In this document: positions 1 to 8,582 of the stretch, piece after piece
Position numbering within the stretch: the first letter of the stretch is position 1
How the letters are laid out: each line of letters begins with the position of its first letter
Assembly: GCF_023520895.1 (NCBI RefSeq)
Contig: NZ_CP026029.1
Coordinates: forward strand, 5,952,001 to 6,016,000
Length of the DNA stretch: 64,000 nt
DNA from: Paenibacillus sp. PK3_47
Lineage (GTDB): Bacteria; Bacillota; Bacilli; Paenibacillales; Paenibacillaceae
Direction of reading: 5' to 3'
The notes under the pieces: model-generated
What the model saw: only the letters and a program-made list of their open reading frames with translations
The model's database searches: none
What the model was told of the DNA's origin: nothing
Translations under genes and position numbers: made by a program

Positions 1-264
1 GTTCACCAGGATGTCAACCGTCCTGTAAGTATTAACAGCGGTATCGATCAGATTCTGGATATCTGCTTCATCAGCAACATTTGCCTTGACGGCAATGGCA
101 GTGCCGCCGCTGGCAGTGATCTCTTCAACCGTGGCATTGGCTGCCTCCAGATTAATATCTGACACAATGACCTTTGCGCCTTCTTTGGCGTATAAAGCGG
201 CAATGGCCTTGCCCATTCCAGAAGCTGCTCCCGTAACTACGGCTACTTTATCTTGAAGTCTCAT
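1..264 (-). CDS. SDR-family oxidoreductase, N-terminal part (runs off the window)
   Basis: Only the first 88 codons are present; the gene continues beyond base 1. The reverse strand starts at an ATG (264) preceded by GGAGGT at 271-276. The protein opens MRLQDKVAVVTGAASGMGKA, with the Rossmann glycine motif TGxxxGxG of classical short-chain dehydrogenases, and later has SDIN at the end of the second strand (cofactor choice) and N-V-A-D before the third helix. These SDRs are cytoplasmic NAD(P)-dependent alcohol or sugar dehydrogenases. The substrate cannot be told from this fragment. It is divergent from the TetR gene at 429, its likely regulator. Confidence 0.9.
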   Translation of the reverse strand, partial: MRLQDKVAVVTGAASGMGKAIAALYAKEGAKVIVSDINLEAANATVEEITASGGTAIAVKANVADEADIQNLIDTAVNTYRTVDILVN

Positions 265-316
265 GTAAATACCTCCGATTCAGCTTGTGTCTATCGCTTA
301 TTCATTCATAGTATAA

Positions 317-354
317 TTAATTTAAATTAAACTCTTCAATATGCAAATTTGAAG
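317..354. promoter_or_regulatory. Candidate TetR operator between divergent genes
   Basis: The 164-bp divergent gap between the SDR and TetR genes holds a perfect 14-bp palindrome, TTAATTTAAATTAA (317-330). Right after it is an inverted repeat, CTTCAA-N9-TTGAAG (334-354). Either could be the operator of the adjacent TetR protein. The symmetry is seen directly; the assignment is inference. Confidence 0.45.
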
Positions 355-428
355 CAAAATGGCTGTTATTCAACAGAAATCACAATAATGTTCATTAACT
401 TAAATTTTCCGCAAGAGGAGGGGCACTT

Positions 429-1070
429 TTGACTCTAACAACTCCAACCACAGACAGACGAATCAGCAAATCAAAAACCGCCCTTAAGGATGCTATGATC
501 CGTTTGCTGCATCAGAAGGATTTTAAAGAAATATCCGTAACCGATCTTGTGCAGCAGGCGGATTTGAACCGCGGAACCTTTTATAGACATTATCAGTACA
601 AAGAGGATCTGCTTGACGATATACTGGATGATGTAACAACAGATCTTATCCATTCCTACAGGGAGCCTTATCTGGGCAGCGAGACCTTTGATGTCAGTGC
701 AATGAACGCTTCAGCTGTAAAATTGTTTGACCACGTCTACAGGCACGCCTATTTTTACACGCTTATTCTGCATTCAAATTCGCTGTCCGGAATGTACAAT
801 CAAATCTGCAAAGTGCTGATAAAGCTTGCTCTGCAGGATCTCACAGACACACGCCGGGCAGAGCAAAAGGTCAACCTGGAGCTTCATGCCAGTTATCAGG
901 CTTATGCTATTTTTGGGATGATTGCAGAATGGGTCAACGGCGGCTTTAAGTACAGCTCACAGTATATGGCCGAGCAATTAGTGGAGTTCATTCACCTGAA
1001 TCAATCCGGAGTGGTTATCAGGCCCCGGATATCAGAGCTCCGTCTGGAAGATTACCTCCATTTTAACTAA
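429..1070 (+). CDS. TetR/AcrR-family transcriptional regulator
   Basis: 213 aa starting at TTG, with AAGAGGAGG at 412-420 as ribosome binding site. Residues about 12-60 form a TetR-type helix-turn-helix: KTALKDAMIRLL, then ISVTDLVQQADLNRGTFYRH and YKEDLLDDI. The rest is a helical ligand-binding domain. The regulator is divergent from an SDR gene and 32 nt upstream of a sugar kinase in the same direction, so it probably controls one or both in response to a small metabolite. The ligand is unknown. TetR regulators of this subtype usually repress, though some DhaS-like ones activate. Confidence 0.88.
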   Translation: MTLTTPTTDRRISKSKTALKDAMIRLLHQKDFKEISVTDLVQQADLNRGTFYRHYQYKEDLLDDILDDVTTDLIHSYREPYLGSETFDVSAMNASAVKLFDHVYRHAYFYTLILHSNSLSGMYNQICKVLIKLALQDLTDTRRAEQKVNLELHASYQAYAIFGMIAEWVNGGFKYSSQYMAEQLVEFIHLNQSGVVIRPRISELRLEDYLHFN

Positions 1071-1102
1071 AACCCTGTACAGAAAGGGCTGAAACTTAAG
1101 TT

Positions 1103-2491
1103 ATGAAATTTATCGGACTGGATATCGGGACAACCTCCATAACCGGACTTGTATATGATTTGGAATGCAGGGCTGTACTTCACGCGGTAACAGAGCAGAA
1201 CAGCAGCGGGCTCCAGGGCACAGGCATGGAATGGGAGATACTGCAGGATCCTGCAATCATTATCGATATTGTGGAAAAGATACTGCAGAAGCTACTCACG
1301 TTCCAGCCTGAAATTGCGGGCATCGGCCTGACGGGACAAATGCATGGCATCCTATACATCGGCCAGGACGGACAACATGTTAGTCCCCTGTACACCTGGC
1401 AGGATGGCCGGGCCGGACTTCATATCCGTAATTCCGTATCCTATGCGGAAGAGCTTAGTGAACGCAGCGGTTACCGGATAGCGCCGGGATACGGGCTCGC
1501 GACGCATTATTATAATTTGCAGTGTGGGCTTGTACCGGGGAGTACGGTCCATTTATGTACGATAGCTGATTATGCAGCTATGAAATTGACCGGAAGTCAC
1601 GTCCCGCAGATCGATGCTACACAGGCTGCTGCTATTGGCGGTTACAGTTTCTCTATTGGAAGATTTGACCCGGACGCCTTATCAAAGGCTGGTATAGACG
1701 CTGCAATCCTGCCGCAGGTGGTTCCTTCAGGAACAATGGTTGGGGGAAGTGAACAAGGCATTCCGGTATATGCATCGCTAGGAGATAATCAGGCCAGCTT
1801 TCTGGGCAGTGTTCCGCTGCCGGACGAGTCTGTACTGCTGAATATCGGAACGGGTAGCCAGCTGTCGCTGCTGATGGCAGATGATACTTGCCGTGCAGAA
1901 GGAATGGAAGCCCGGCCCTATCCCGGCGGAGGCGTTCTAATGGTTGGGGCAGCGCTCAGCGGGGGCAGGTCTTACGCCCTTCTGGAGAATTTCTTCCGTC
2001 AGCTCATTGGGGCATATAACGGCAAGGAGCCTGCAGAAGCTTATTCGTTAATAGCGGAGCTGATGACTGCAGAGTCTGAATGTGGCGGTAATAGCGGTCT
2101 TGCCGTAAACACGCAGTTTCTGGGAACTCGCAGTGATCCGCTGGCCCGCGGAAGTATAGAGGGAATCTCCCTGGACAATTTTACACCGGGCAAAATGGCG
2201 CATGCTTTTCTTCGAGGAATGATCGGCGAGCTGCATGGTTTTTACACAGAGGTTACCGGGAGCGGCATCCCTGCCTATAAAACACTGGTCGGTTCCGGCA
2301 ATGCTCTTCGTGCCAACCCGGTATTGTGCGCCAAGGCACAGGATACCTTTGGGCTTCCGCTTATGCTTAGTGCATCACAGGAGGAGGCGGCAGTGGGTGC
2401 GGCATTGTGCGCAGCAGTAGGGGCAGGACGGATTGGAAGTTTTCGGGAGGCGGGGCAGTATATAATCACAAAAGGGAGGTCAGACCAGTAA
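1103..2491 (+). CDS. FGGY-family carbohydrate kinase (sedoheptulokinase-like)
   Basis: 462 aa, close to the usual 450-500 of FGGY kinases. The N-terminal phosphate-binding motif GLDIGTTSITG, GLTGQMHG and the hinge/metal motif around TWQDGR are seen in the first 110 residues. The second actin-fold lobe carries ASLGDNQASFLGS and NIGTGSQLS, then the adenosine motif VGSGNALRANPVL. FGGY kinases phosphorylate a sugar or polyol with ATP in the cytoplasm. The GDNQASF and GTGSQ motifs resemble sedoheptulokinases more than xylulo- or glycerokinases, but the substrate is not proved. It lies 32 nt after the TetR gene and is probably cotranscribed with it. Confidence 0.85.
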   Translation: MKFIGLDIGTTSITGLVYDLECRAVLHAVTEQNSSGLQGTGMEWEILQDPAIIIDIVEKILQKLLTFQPEIAGIGLTGQMHGILYIGQDGQHVSPLYTWQDGRAGLHIRNSVSYAEELSERSGYRIAPGYGLATHYYNLQCGLVPGSTVHLCTIADYAAMKLTGSHVPQIDATQAAAIGGYSFSIGRFDPDALSKAGIDAAILPQVVPSGTMVGGSEQGIPVYASLGDNQASFLGSVPLPDESVLLNIGTGSQLSLLMADDTCRAEGMEARPYPGGGVLMVGAALSGGRSYALLENFFRQLIGAYNGKEPAEAYSLIAELMTAESECGGNSGLAVNTQFLGTRSDPLARGSIEGISLDNFTPGKMAHAFLRGMIGELHGFYTEVTGSGIPAYKTLVGSGNALRANPVLCAKAQDTFGLPLMLSASQEEAAVGAALCAAVGAGRIGSFREAGQYIITKGRSDQ

Positions 2492-2520
2492 GTGCTGGTG
2501 ACCTCCATTAAGAACCGTGA

Positions 2521-2886
2521 TATCCGGATGATTTTCACGGAGAAGTATTTCTGACGAATGAGAAGGGATGTCCTTACCGGTCCATGTTTGACCGTTCTTT
2601 CGAGAAAGAGGGCATCGACAGCATCACTTACCTGGAATTTCAAAGTGCCGAAGCGATCAAACAATGTGCCATTTCGGGCATCGGCATTGCTTTTCTTCCT
2701 GAAATTGTAGTGGAGACGGAGATCGAACGCGGAGAGCTTGTTGCCCTTCCATGGCTGATCCCGGACCTGAGGGTGTATACTCAGATGCTGTGGCATAAAG
2801 ACAAGTGGCTTTCACCCATCATACTGTCTTTCATTGAGGCATCCAGAGCGGGTTTTGCGGGACAGGTGAGGGATACAACCGTTTAA
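2521..2886 (+). pseudogene. LysR-family regulator remnant (C-terminal substrate-binding half)
   Basis: An open frame from 2521, just after an in-frame TGA at 2518, encodes about 121 residues matching the end of a LysR effector domain: GEVFLTNEKGCPYRSMFD, then ITYLEFQSAEAIKQCA, GIGIAFLPEIV and a last helix. No winged-helix DNA-binding part exists upstream, where the sugar kinase ends at 2491. An ATG at 2584 could give a 100-aa product but has no good ribosome binding site and would start inside the domain. I read it as a decayed gene. Confidence 0.75.
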
Positions 2887-2919
2887 CACAGGGTAGTAAA
2901 AATCTCCTGTTCTTTTATT

Positions 2920-4164
2920 CTATCCCCGCAATCCCCGCGCCCTCCAAAGCGGACTTGCCATACATCCAATAAAAATCAATAAATTTCCCGCTAAGGTTAT
3001 CAAAAATACAAGGCGCGGACTGATGAATTCTGAAATCCAGCCCGACGCCATGATGGCGAACGGCATCCCCAGCTTGAATATAGACCCCGTAATCCCGCTG
3101 ACCCGGCCGATAAGCTGGTAAGGTGTGGTCTCCTGGCGGAACGTCCAGATGCTTACGGTGCTGATCGTTTCAAAACAACCATACAGGAACAAGCCAAGCG
3201 CAAGTATATAAGCGGAATTTGTCAGATAAAAAATGATACTGGTTAATCCGACGCATAAGCTCGATAACGTGATTAGCTGCCCGACTGCCAAATACCGGCG
3301 TAATCTGCCGATCAGAATACTGCCTGCCAGGCCTCCGATCCCTGCTGCCGAGAAGACGATGCCGAGCTGGGCATTGTCAAGGTTCAGTACATCTTTGGCG
3401 AAGAAAATAATCGTAGTATCCACCATTCCGGACGTACTGTTCAGAAATACAACAGCAACCGTCATGCACCACAGCAGCCGGTTCGTGCGAAGCTCAGTCC
3501 AGCCTGCATGAAGCTCTTTCCAGAAGCCTGCGGGCATTGCAGTTCGGGGCTTAACCTCTTCATCCGTCTTTATAAACGCCAAGATAACAAAAGCGAACAC
3601 AAAAGCAATAGCGGTCAGCAGCAGCGCAACGTGAATATCGGGAAGCATCAGCAGGATTCCGCTTAGCAGCGGACCTGCAATTCCTACAAAGGTCGTCACA
3701 AAGTTATAAGAAGCATTGGCAGAGGTCAGCATGGAAGCGGGCAGCGAATGTTTGACCATGGCGACCCGTGCGTTGGAATAGGCATATCCAAAGGTCATCA
3801 GCAGAAATCCGGCGATATAGAACAGCACAACGGATTTACTGCCATTTTCAACCGAAATGTATAGACCGGTGAGAATAACAATTTGGACTGCAATCGCTGT
3901 TAATGACCACCGTTTTTTATGGACCCGGTCCACAAGAACGCCAATGAACATGGCCAACAAAAGATTAGGCAAAAATTCAATGCCCCGCATGGTAGACATA
4001 ACAATAGAAGACCGGGTGAGATCATAGAGAATCAGGGGCAGGGCAAGCTCATAAATTTTATTCCCGAGTGCCATAACGGCACCTGCAACCAGCAGGATCA
4101 TAAAAGCCGGACTGCGCCATACGGAAGGATGTCCGGGTACTTTCACAGTGTTGTCAGTCATCAT
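2920..4164 (-). CDS. MFS transporter (drug/metabolite exporter type)
   Basis: About 414 aa with 12 hydrophobic segments. I chose ATG at 4164 (MMTDNTVKV) because AGAGGAG lies 10-16 nt upstream; a longer reading to 4188 would start inside that site. The loop sequence GVLVDRVHKKRW is the MFS motif A between helices 2 and 3, and the family resembles macrolide/enterobactin-type exporters. It acts in the cytoplasmic membrane by proton antiport; substrate unknown. It is divergent from the SgrR-like regulator at 4278, a pairing that suggests the regulator senses the exported or a related compound. Confidence 0.87.
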   Translation of the reverse strand: MMTDNTVKVPGHPSVWRSPAFMILLVAGAVMALGNKIYELALPLILYDLTRSSIVMSTMRGIEFLPNLLLAMFIGVLVDRVHKKRWSLTAIAVQIVILTGLYISVENGSKSVVLFYIAGFLLMTFGYAYSNARVAMVKHSLPASMLTSANASYNFVTTFVGIAGPLLSGILLMLPDIHVALLLTAIAFVFAFVILAFIKTDEEVKPRTAMPAGFWKELHAGWTELRTNRLLWCMTVAVVFLNSTSGMVDTTIIFFAKDVLNLDNAQLGIVFSAAGIGGLAGSILIGRLRRYLAVGQLITLSSLCVGLTSIIFYLTNSAYILALGLFLYGCFETISTVSIWTFRQETTPYQLIGRVSGITGSIFKLGMPFAIMASGWISEFISPRLVFLITLAGNLLIFIGCMASPLWRARGLRG

Positions 4165-4277
4165 TTTATACACGCTCCTCTTTACCAATTGAACTGACCA
4201 AATTATACTTTTGTAAAAGAGGAAGTAAAAGTGAAAGGTTGAACTGGTTTTTTCGCCTTTTAGAGGAGTGCAGAGGT

Positions 4278-6071
4278 ATGGAGATGGGAGATTATTACCT
4301 GCGGTTAAAAAAAGAGTTTAGGCATCGTAAACACGGGGAATGGTTTCCAGTAACTATGGGCGAGCTGTCAGCTGCTATGGATTGTACACGCCGTAATGCC
4401 CAATTCCTTGTGCAAAAGCTCAAAAATAACCGGTATATTGACTGGAAGCCCGGGCTTGGGAGGGGAAATATATCTCAGCTTGCTTTTTTGCGGAATGCAG
4501 AAGAATTAATGCTGGATAGAGCGCGTAACCTTGCGGCCCGTGGACAAATCAGTGAAGCGTTGGCGCATCTTGCATCATGGGAAGACGAATCTGTGCATGC
4601 TGAATTCCGGTTATGGCTGGGAGAGCAGTTTGGTATACAGCAGAAGCGCAGCGGGGAGGAAGCGGATATTTTGCGGTTTCCCTTTTACCGTCCGGTACCT
4701 GATCTGGATCCGCTGCAAGTAATCCGCAGAACTGAAGCGCATTTCATCCGCCAGATTTTTGATACCCTGGTTCAGTATGAGCCGGCAGAGCAGTGCTTGA
4801 AGCCCGGACTGGCGCATCACTGGGAGTATGAGGAAGATTATAGGAAATGGACTTTTTATCTGCGTAAGGGCGTGAGATTTCACCACGGAAAAACGCTGAC
4901 GGCAGGTGATGTACAGTATACATTTCAAAGGATACAGCAGCAGCGTGGTGTACAGGATTGGCTGGCCGACAGTATACAGGAAATGGAGATTCTGAGCTCC
5001 ACCCGTATCTGCTTTTATCTGCGTGAGCCGAATGCGCTATTCGCCCATTTTATCGCTACAGAGAGATTTTCCATTGTACCCGATGATCTGGAGCAGCGCT
5101 CCTTAAGACGGGATTTTACAAGGCTTCCTGTAGGGACAGGCCCTTTTGCCATCAGCGCTAATAATGAATCCGTCCTTGTACTGGAAGCGAATGAGCGCTA
5201 TTATTCAGGACGCCCGTTTCTGGACCGCACAGAAATGTGGGTGTGGCCGAATTACGAAGAGGTTTTGCCTGAAGGGGTACAGACGGACAGTGAACTGCAA
5301 TTGCTTTATTTTGAGGCCAATAGCAAAGGCGCGGCGGATCAGACACTTTATCAGTTGGAGACGGGGAGTACAGTCCTCACGTTCAATTTGTCAAAAGAAG
5401 GGGTACTGCATGATGAACGCATCCGCCAGGCAGTACATCTGGTACTGGACCGTCAGCGGATGATCCTTGAACTGCAGGGGAAACGTCAGCAGACTGCCTC
5501 CGGTTTTGTTCCTGGCGATTATGACCCCATGTATACCGGCGGCTGTTCAACCAACGCAGCCAGAGAGCTGCTGAATGCTTCTTCCTATGCGGGTCAAGTG
5601 CTGGAATTGTACACCTACGAGTTTTTTAGCAATGAAGAAGACGTATTATGGATAAAGCGGGAGTGCGGCAAGATTGGGCTGAAGCTTAACATTACAGTGC
5701 TTCCCATCCGGGAGCTGCATTCGGCAGCCCATCTGGACGCTGCAGATATGATCTACGGCGGGGAAGTGTTAAGTGATGAACCCTCCATTACACTGATCGA
5801 AATGTACCGTACGCCGAATGGATATATCCGTAGCCATCTGGACCCGGAATTGCGTATAGCGGTGGATATTATGATCTCGGAGGCACTGAGGGAGGCAGAA
5901 CTGACGCAACGGATGCATATTCTCGGGAAAATCGAGCGTGAGCTGAAACACCGGAGTAATGTGCTGTTCATCTACCATAGCCTGCAGTCTGTTGGTCACG
6001 ACCAGTCCTTCCAGGGTATGTCGATGAATGCCTGGGGCAAAATCAATTATAAGGATGTGTGGGTAAAGTAA
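4278..6071 (+). CDS. SgrR-family regulator: winged helix plus extracellular-solute-binding-like domain
   Basis: About 597 aa from ATG 4278, chosen because GAGGAG (4263-4268) is 9 nt upstream; a TTG at 4239 would add 13 residues. Residues 1-110 match the SgrR DNA-binding domain (MGELSAAMDCTRRNAQFLV, then WKPGLGRGN). Residues about 150-590 match family-5 peptide-binding proteins (FHHGKTLTAGDVQYTFQR) but no signal peptide is present, so the binding domain is cytoplasmic and senses a ligand. E. coli SgrR controls a sugar-phosphate stress response. Here the divergent MFS exporter at 2920-4164 is the obvious target. Confidence 0.88.
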   Translation: MEMGDYYLRLKKEFRHRKHGEWFPVTMGELSAAMDCTRRNAQFLVQKLKNNRYIDWKPGLGRGNISQLAFLRNAEELMLDRARNLAARGQISEALAHLASWEDESVHAEFRLWLGEQFGIQQKRSGEEADILRFPFYRPVPDLDPLQVIRRTEAHFIRQIFDTLVQYEPAEQCLKPGLAHHWEYEEDYRKWTFYLRKGVRFHHGKTLTAGDVQYTFQRIQQQRGVQDWLADSIQEMEILSSTRICFYLREPNALFAHFIATERFSIVPDDLEQRSLRRDFTRLPVGTGPFAISANNESVLVLEANERYYSGRPFLDRTEMWVWPNYEEVLPEGVQTDSELQLLYFEANSKGAADQTLYQLETGSTVLTFNLSKEGVLHDERIRQAVHLVLDRQRMILELQGKRQQTASGFVPGDYDPMYTGGCSTNAARELLNASSYAGQVLELYTYEFFSNEEDVLWIKRECGKIGLKLNITVLPIRELHSAAHLDAADMIYGGEVLSDEPSITLIEMYRTPNGYIRSHLDPELRIAVDIMISEALREAELTQRMHILGKIERELKHRSNVLFIYHSLQSVGHDQSFQGMSMNAWGKINYKDVWVK

Positions 6072-6100
6072 AATCCCGGTAAATGCCGACTTTTCTCCTT

Positions 6101-6350
6101 ATGAACGGGAAAACTCCCGTTGAATTCGCAGGAACCTGGCTTATATGCGAAATGAACGGGAAAACTTCCGTTGAATTCTAGCAAAGCAGCCCCCTTTGCA
6201 AAATCAAAGGTATAAATACCTTTGAATCCGAGGCAATCAGCCACATTAGCAAAATTAAGGGTACAAATACCTTTGAATCCGATGAAATCAGCCACATTAG
6301 CAAAATCAGAGGTATAAGTACCTTTGAATTCACAGAAATCAGTCACCGCA
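6101..6350. repeat. Tandem array, 51-nt period, five hairpin units
   Basis: The hexamer TTGAAT recurs at 6120, 6171, 6222, 6273 and 6324, exactly 51 nt apart. Each unit places a short hairpin just before it. Two units have ACGGGA-AAAC-TCCCGT or a one-base variant; three have a form of AAAGGTATAAATACCTTT (8-bp arms, 2-nt loop). Between hairpins lie about 30 nt such as AATCAGCCACATTAGCAAAA. The design matches the 52-nt arrays at 20.5, 36.7, 54 and 63.9 kb but the sequence differs. Because 51 is a multiple of three, a 99-codon open frame on the minus strand arises by chance. Confidence 0.85.
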
Positions 6351-6757
6351 GCAGAGTTAGCCCAGGTTAGCGAAAAAGGGCCAGTATATTAACCTAATAT
6401 TAGTTTTTCTTAATCTACTTTTCCATTGTCAGATCAACTCCCACCGCTGCTCATAACAATTAAACGTAGGCGGTATGCTTCTTTACAAGTCACCTTTTAA
6501 ACGTTACTCAACCACGCTTCACTTCACCCGGCGTTGATACTCCTTACTGGTTCAGGCAAATCCAACTTTACTCATCTTACCTGCCTTACTGACTTAACCT
6601 TACTCACCTCACCTTACTCACCTCACCTAACTTCCTCGTCTACCCAACACAACTTGTCTACCCTATCTTAACCGCGTTGCACCTAGTCCCTCACTACCGA
6701 TCCACCCTCCAGTTAATGGATTAATATCCCATAAAACTTGCCCATGAGAAAAATAAT
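6351..6757. other. Gene-free intergenic stretch, pyrimidine-rich plus strand
   Basis: No convincing reading frame, RNA gene or terminator was found here. From about 6530 to 6720 the plus strand is strikingly poor in G and made of short recurrences of CTTACTCACC and CTCACCTAAC-like words, a low-complexity tract. Confidence 0.5.
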
Positions 6758-6786
6758 TTGACAATAGAAACATCACCCATTATTTT
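6758..6786 (+). promoter_or_regulatory. SigA-type promoter of the mnt operon
   Basis: A perfect -35 TTGACA (6758-6763), a 17-nt spacer and TATTTT (6781-6786) lie about 95 nt before the ATG of the binding-protein gene. No clear MntR, Zur or Fur box could be picked out by eye in the leader. Confidence 0.6.
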
Positions 6787-6880
6787 AGTATATATAAAAT
6801 GAGTTTCTGTAGGGAAACATTCTTTCGTTCGTGAATAATATTTAGATTACAACAATATTTAGTACGGGAGGAGAAACAAG

Positions 6881-7852
6881 ATGAGACAACAACGGATGGG
6901 GAGAACGAGGACACTCAAGGCCGCGGCACTGCTGGGACTCACATTGCTGGTTACAGCTTGCGGGACAAATACAAATGGCAATGGGGATGCAGCTGCAGGC
7001 TCGGGAGATAACAGAATTACAATAGTGACAACCATCTCACAGATTGCCGATCCCATTTCAGTCATCGGGGGTGATAAGGTGGATGTGCTGAGCCTGATGG
7101 GACCGGGAGTGGATCCGCATCTGTACAATGCCACACAGGGAGATATTGCGAAACTGGACCGGGCGGACCTGGTGCTGTACAGCGGACTGCATCTGGAGGG
7201 GCAGATGAACGAGGTGTTCGAGGAGATCGGTAAAACGAGACCGACACTGGCTATCTCTGAGAGTATTCCGGAGGAGGAATTGCTTAAGGACGAACAGGGG
7301 GACATCGACCCCCACGTATGGTTTGATATGGACCTGTGGAAACAGGCGCTGGACAACGCAACCGAGGAATTGAAACAGCTGTCCCCGGAGGACGCTCAAT
7401 ATTTTGATGACAACCGGTCAGCATATTTCGCCCAGCTGGATACCCTTAATGCGGAGTCGAAGGCGAAGCTCGCGGAAATTCCGGAAGGCAAGCGGACCCT
7501 GGTTACGGCACATGATGCATTCGGTTACTTCGGGCGGGCAAATGGTATCGATGTTGTCGGCCTGCAGGGGCTGAGCACGGAAGATGAGATTGGAGTCTCC
7601 GATATCAATGACACCATATCTTTGCTCACCCAGTACAATATACCGGCTGTTTTCGTAGAGAGCAGCATTAATCCGAAATCGATTGAAGCCGTCATTGAAG
7701 GCGCCAAAAGCAAAGGGCTGGAGGTTAAGGTCGGCGGAGAGCTCTTTTCCGATGCTATGGGTGAAGCTGGGACTCCGGAAGGCACTTACCTGGGCATGTA
7801 TAAACACAATGTAGAGACGATCTATGCTGCACTGAGTGGAGGAGGAGAATGA
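6881..7852 (+). CDS. mntA: Metal (manganese-type) ABC transporter, substrate-binding lipoprotein
   Basis: 323 aa, ATG with GGGAGGAG upstream. A signal peptide ends in the lipobox LLVTAC (Cys near residue 27), so the mature protein is a membrane-anchored lipoprotein outside the cell. Cluster A-I metal-binding motifs are visible: SLMGPGVDPHLY, GLHLEGQM, DPHVWFD, LVTAHDAFGYFG and VFVESSINPKSIE. Together they give the His/His/Glu/Asp metal site. The pattern, including GLQGLSTEDE, is close to B. subtilis MntA, so Mn(II) is favoured over Zn(II), but specificity cannot be settled by sequence. It is first in a four-gene importer operon. Confidence 0.9.
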   Translation: MRQQRMGRTRTLKAAALLGLTLLVTACGTNTNGNGDAAAGSGDNRITIVTTISQIADPISVIGGDKVDVLSLMGPGVDPHLYNATQGDIAKLDRADLVLYSGLHLEGQMNEVFEEIGKTRPTLAISESIPEEELLKDEQGDIDPHVWFDMDLWKQALDNATEELKQLSPEDAQYFDDNRSAYFAQLDTLNAESKAKLAEIPEGKRTLVTAHDAFGYFGRANGIDVVGLQGLSTEDEIGVSDINDTISLLTQYNIPAVFVESSINPKSIEAVIEGAKSKGLEVKVGGELFSDAMGEAGTPEGTYLGMYKHNVETIYAALSGGGE

Positions 7853-7853
7853 A

Positions 7854-8582
7854 ATGAGCGATGTCATTGTTGAGAACCTGAGCGCCTCTTACCGTCAAAA
7901 TAAAGTGCTGCACGATGTATCCTTTCAGGTTCATCCCGGCACGCTGACAGCCATTATCGGCCCGAACGGGGCCGGAAAATCCACACTGCTCAAAGTTATG
8001 CTGGGGCTTCATCCCAAGCTGTCAGGGACCGTATCCTTTTTCGGTACCCCTTTCTCCAAAGTAAAATCCCGTATCGGCTATGTGCCGCAGAGAGGTTCGG
8101 TAGACTGGGATTTTCCAACGGATGCGCTTGATGTAGTCATGATGGGACTGTACGGAAAGGTGGGCTGGCTGAAACGGCCGAAGGCTTCGCACCGGGAGCA
8201 GGCGATGACTGCACTGGAACAGATGGGAATGGCCGATTACGCACACCGTCAGATCAGCCAGCTGTCCGGGGGGCAGCAGCAGCGGGTGTTTTTGGCCCGG
8301 GCACTTGTCCAGAACTCGGATCTGTATTTCCTGGATGAGCCCTTGGCGGGTGTGGATGCAGCTACGGAAAAAGCGATTATGACAACACTCAACCAACTGA
8401 AGGAGCGGGGCAAAACGGTGATGGTCGTCCATCATGATCTGCATACGGTAGAAGAGTACTTCGACCATGTACTGCTGCTTAACCGGACGATTGTGGCGCA
8501 TGGAAGGACTCAGGAGGCTTTTACCAAAGACCAGGTCTACCGCGCTTATGGCGGAACGCTCCGCTGGATCGGAGGGGCGTAA
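7854..8582 (+). CDS. mntB: Metal ABC transporter ATP-binding protein
   Basis: 242 aa from ATG 7854; GGAGGAGGAG just upstream is the end of the previous gene and acts as the ribosome binding site. A GTG six codons earlier would overlap that gene by 17 nt and lacks a site. Walker A GPNGAGKST, the signature LSGGQQQR and Walker B LYFLDEPLAGVD are all present, then the switch His in VVHHDL. It powers import through the two permeases encoded next, on the inner face of the membrane. It is translationally coupled to both neighbours. Confidence 0.9.
   Translation: MSDVIVENLSASYRQNKVLHDVSFQVHPGTLTAIIGPNGAGKSTLLKVMLGLHPKLSGTVSFFGTPFSKVKSRIGYVPQRGSVDWDFPTDALDVVMMGLYGKVGWLKRPKASHREQAMTALEQMGMADYAHRQISQLSGGQQQRVFLARALVQNSDLYFLDEPLAGVDAATEKAIMTTLNQLKERGKTVMVVHHDLHTVEEYFDHVLLLNRTIVAHGRTQEAFTKDQVYRAYGGTLRWIGGA

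Noticed and set aside
2584-2886. Intact 100-aa LysR-like gene
   Set aside because: It covers only the end of an effector domain and lacks a ribosome binding site and DNA-binding part.
6047-6346. 99-codon minus-strand frame over the 51-nt array
   Set aside because: The period is a multiple of three, so the frame stays open by repetition; no start signal.
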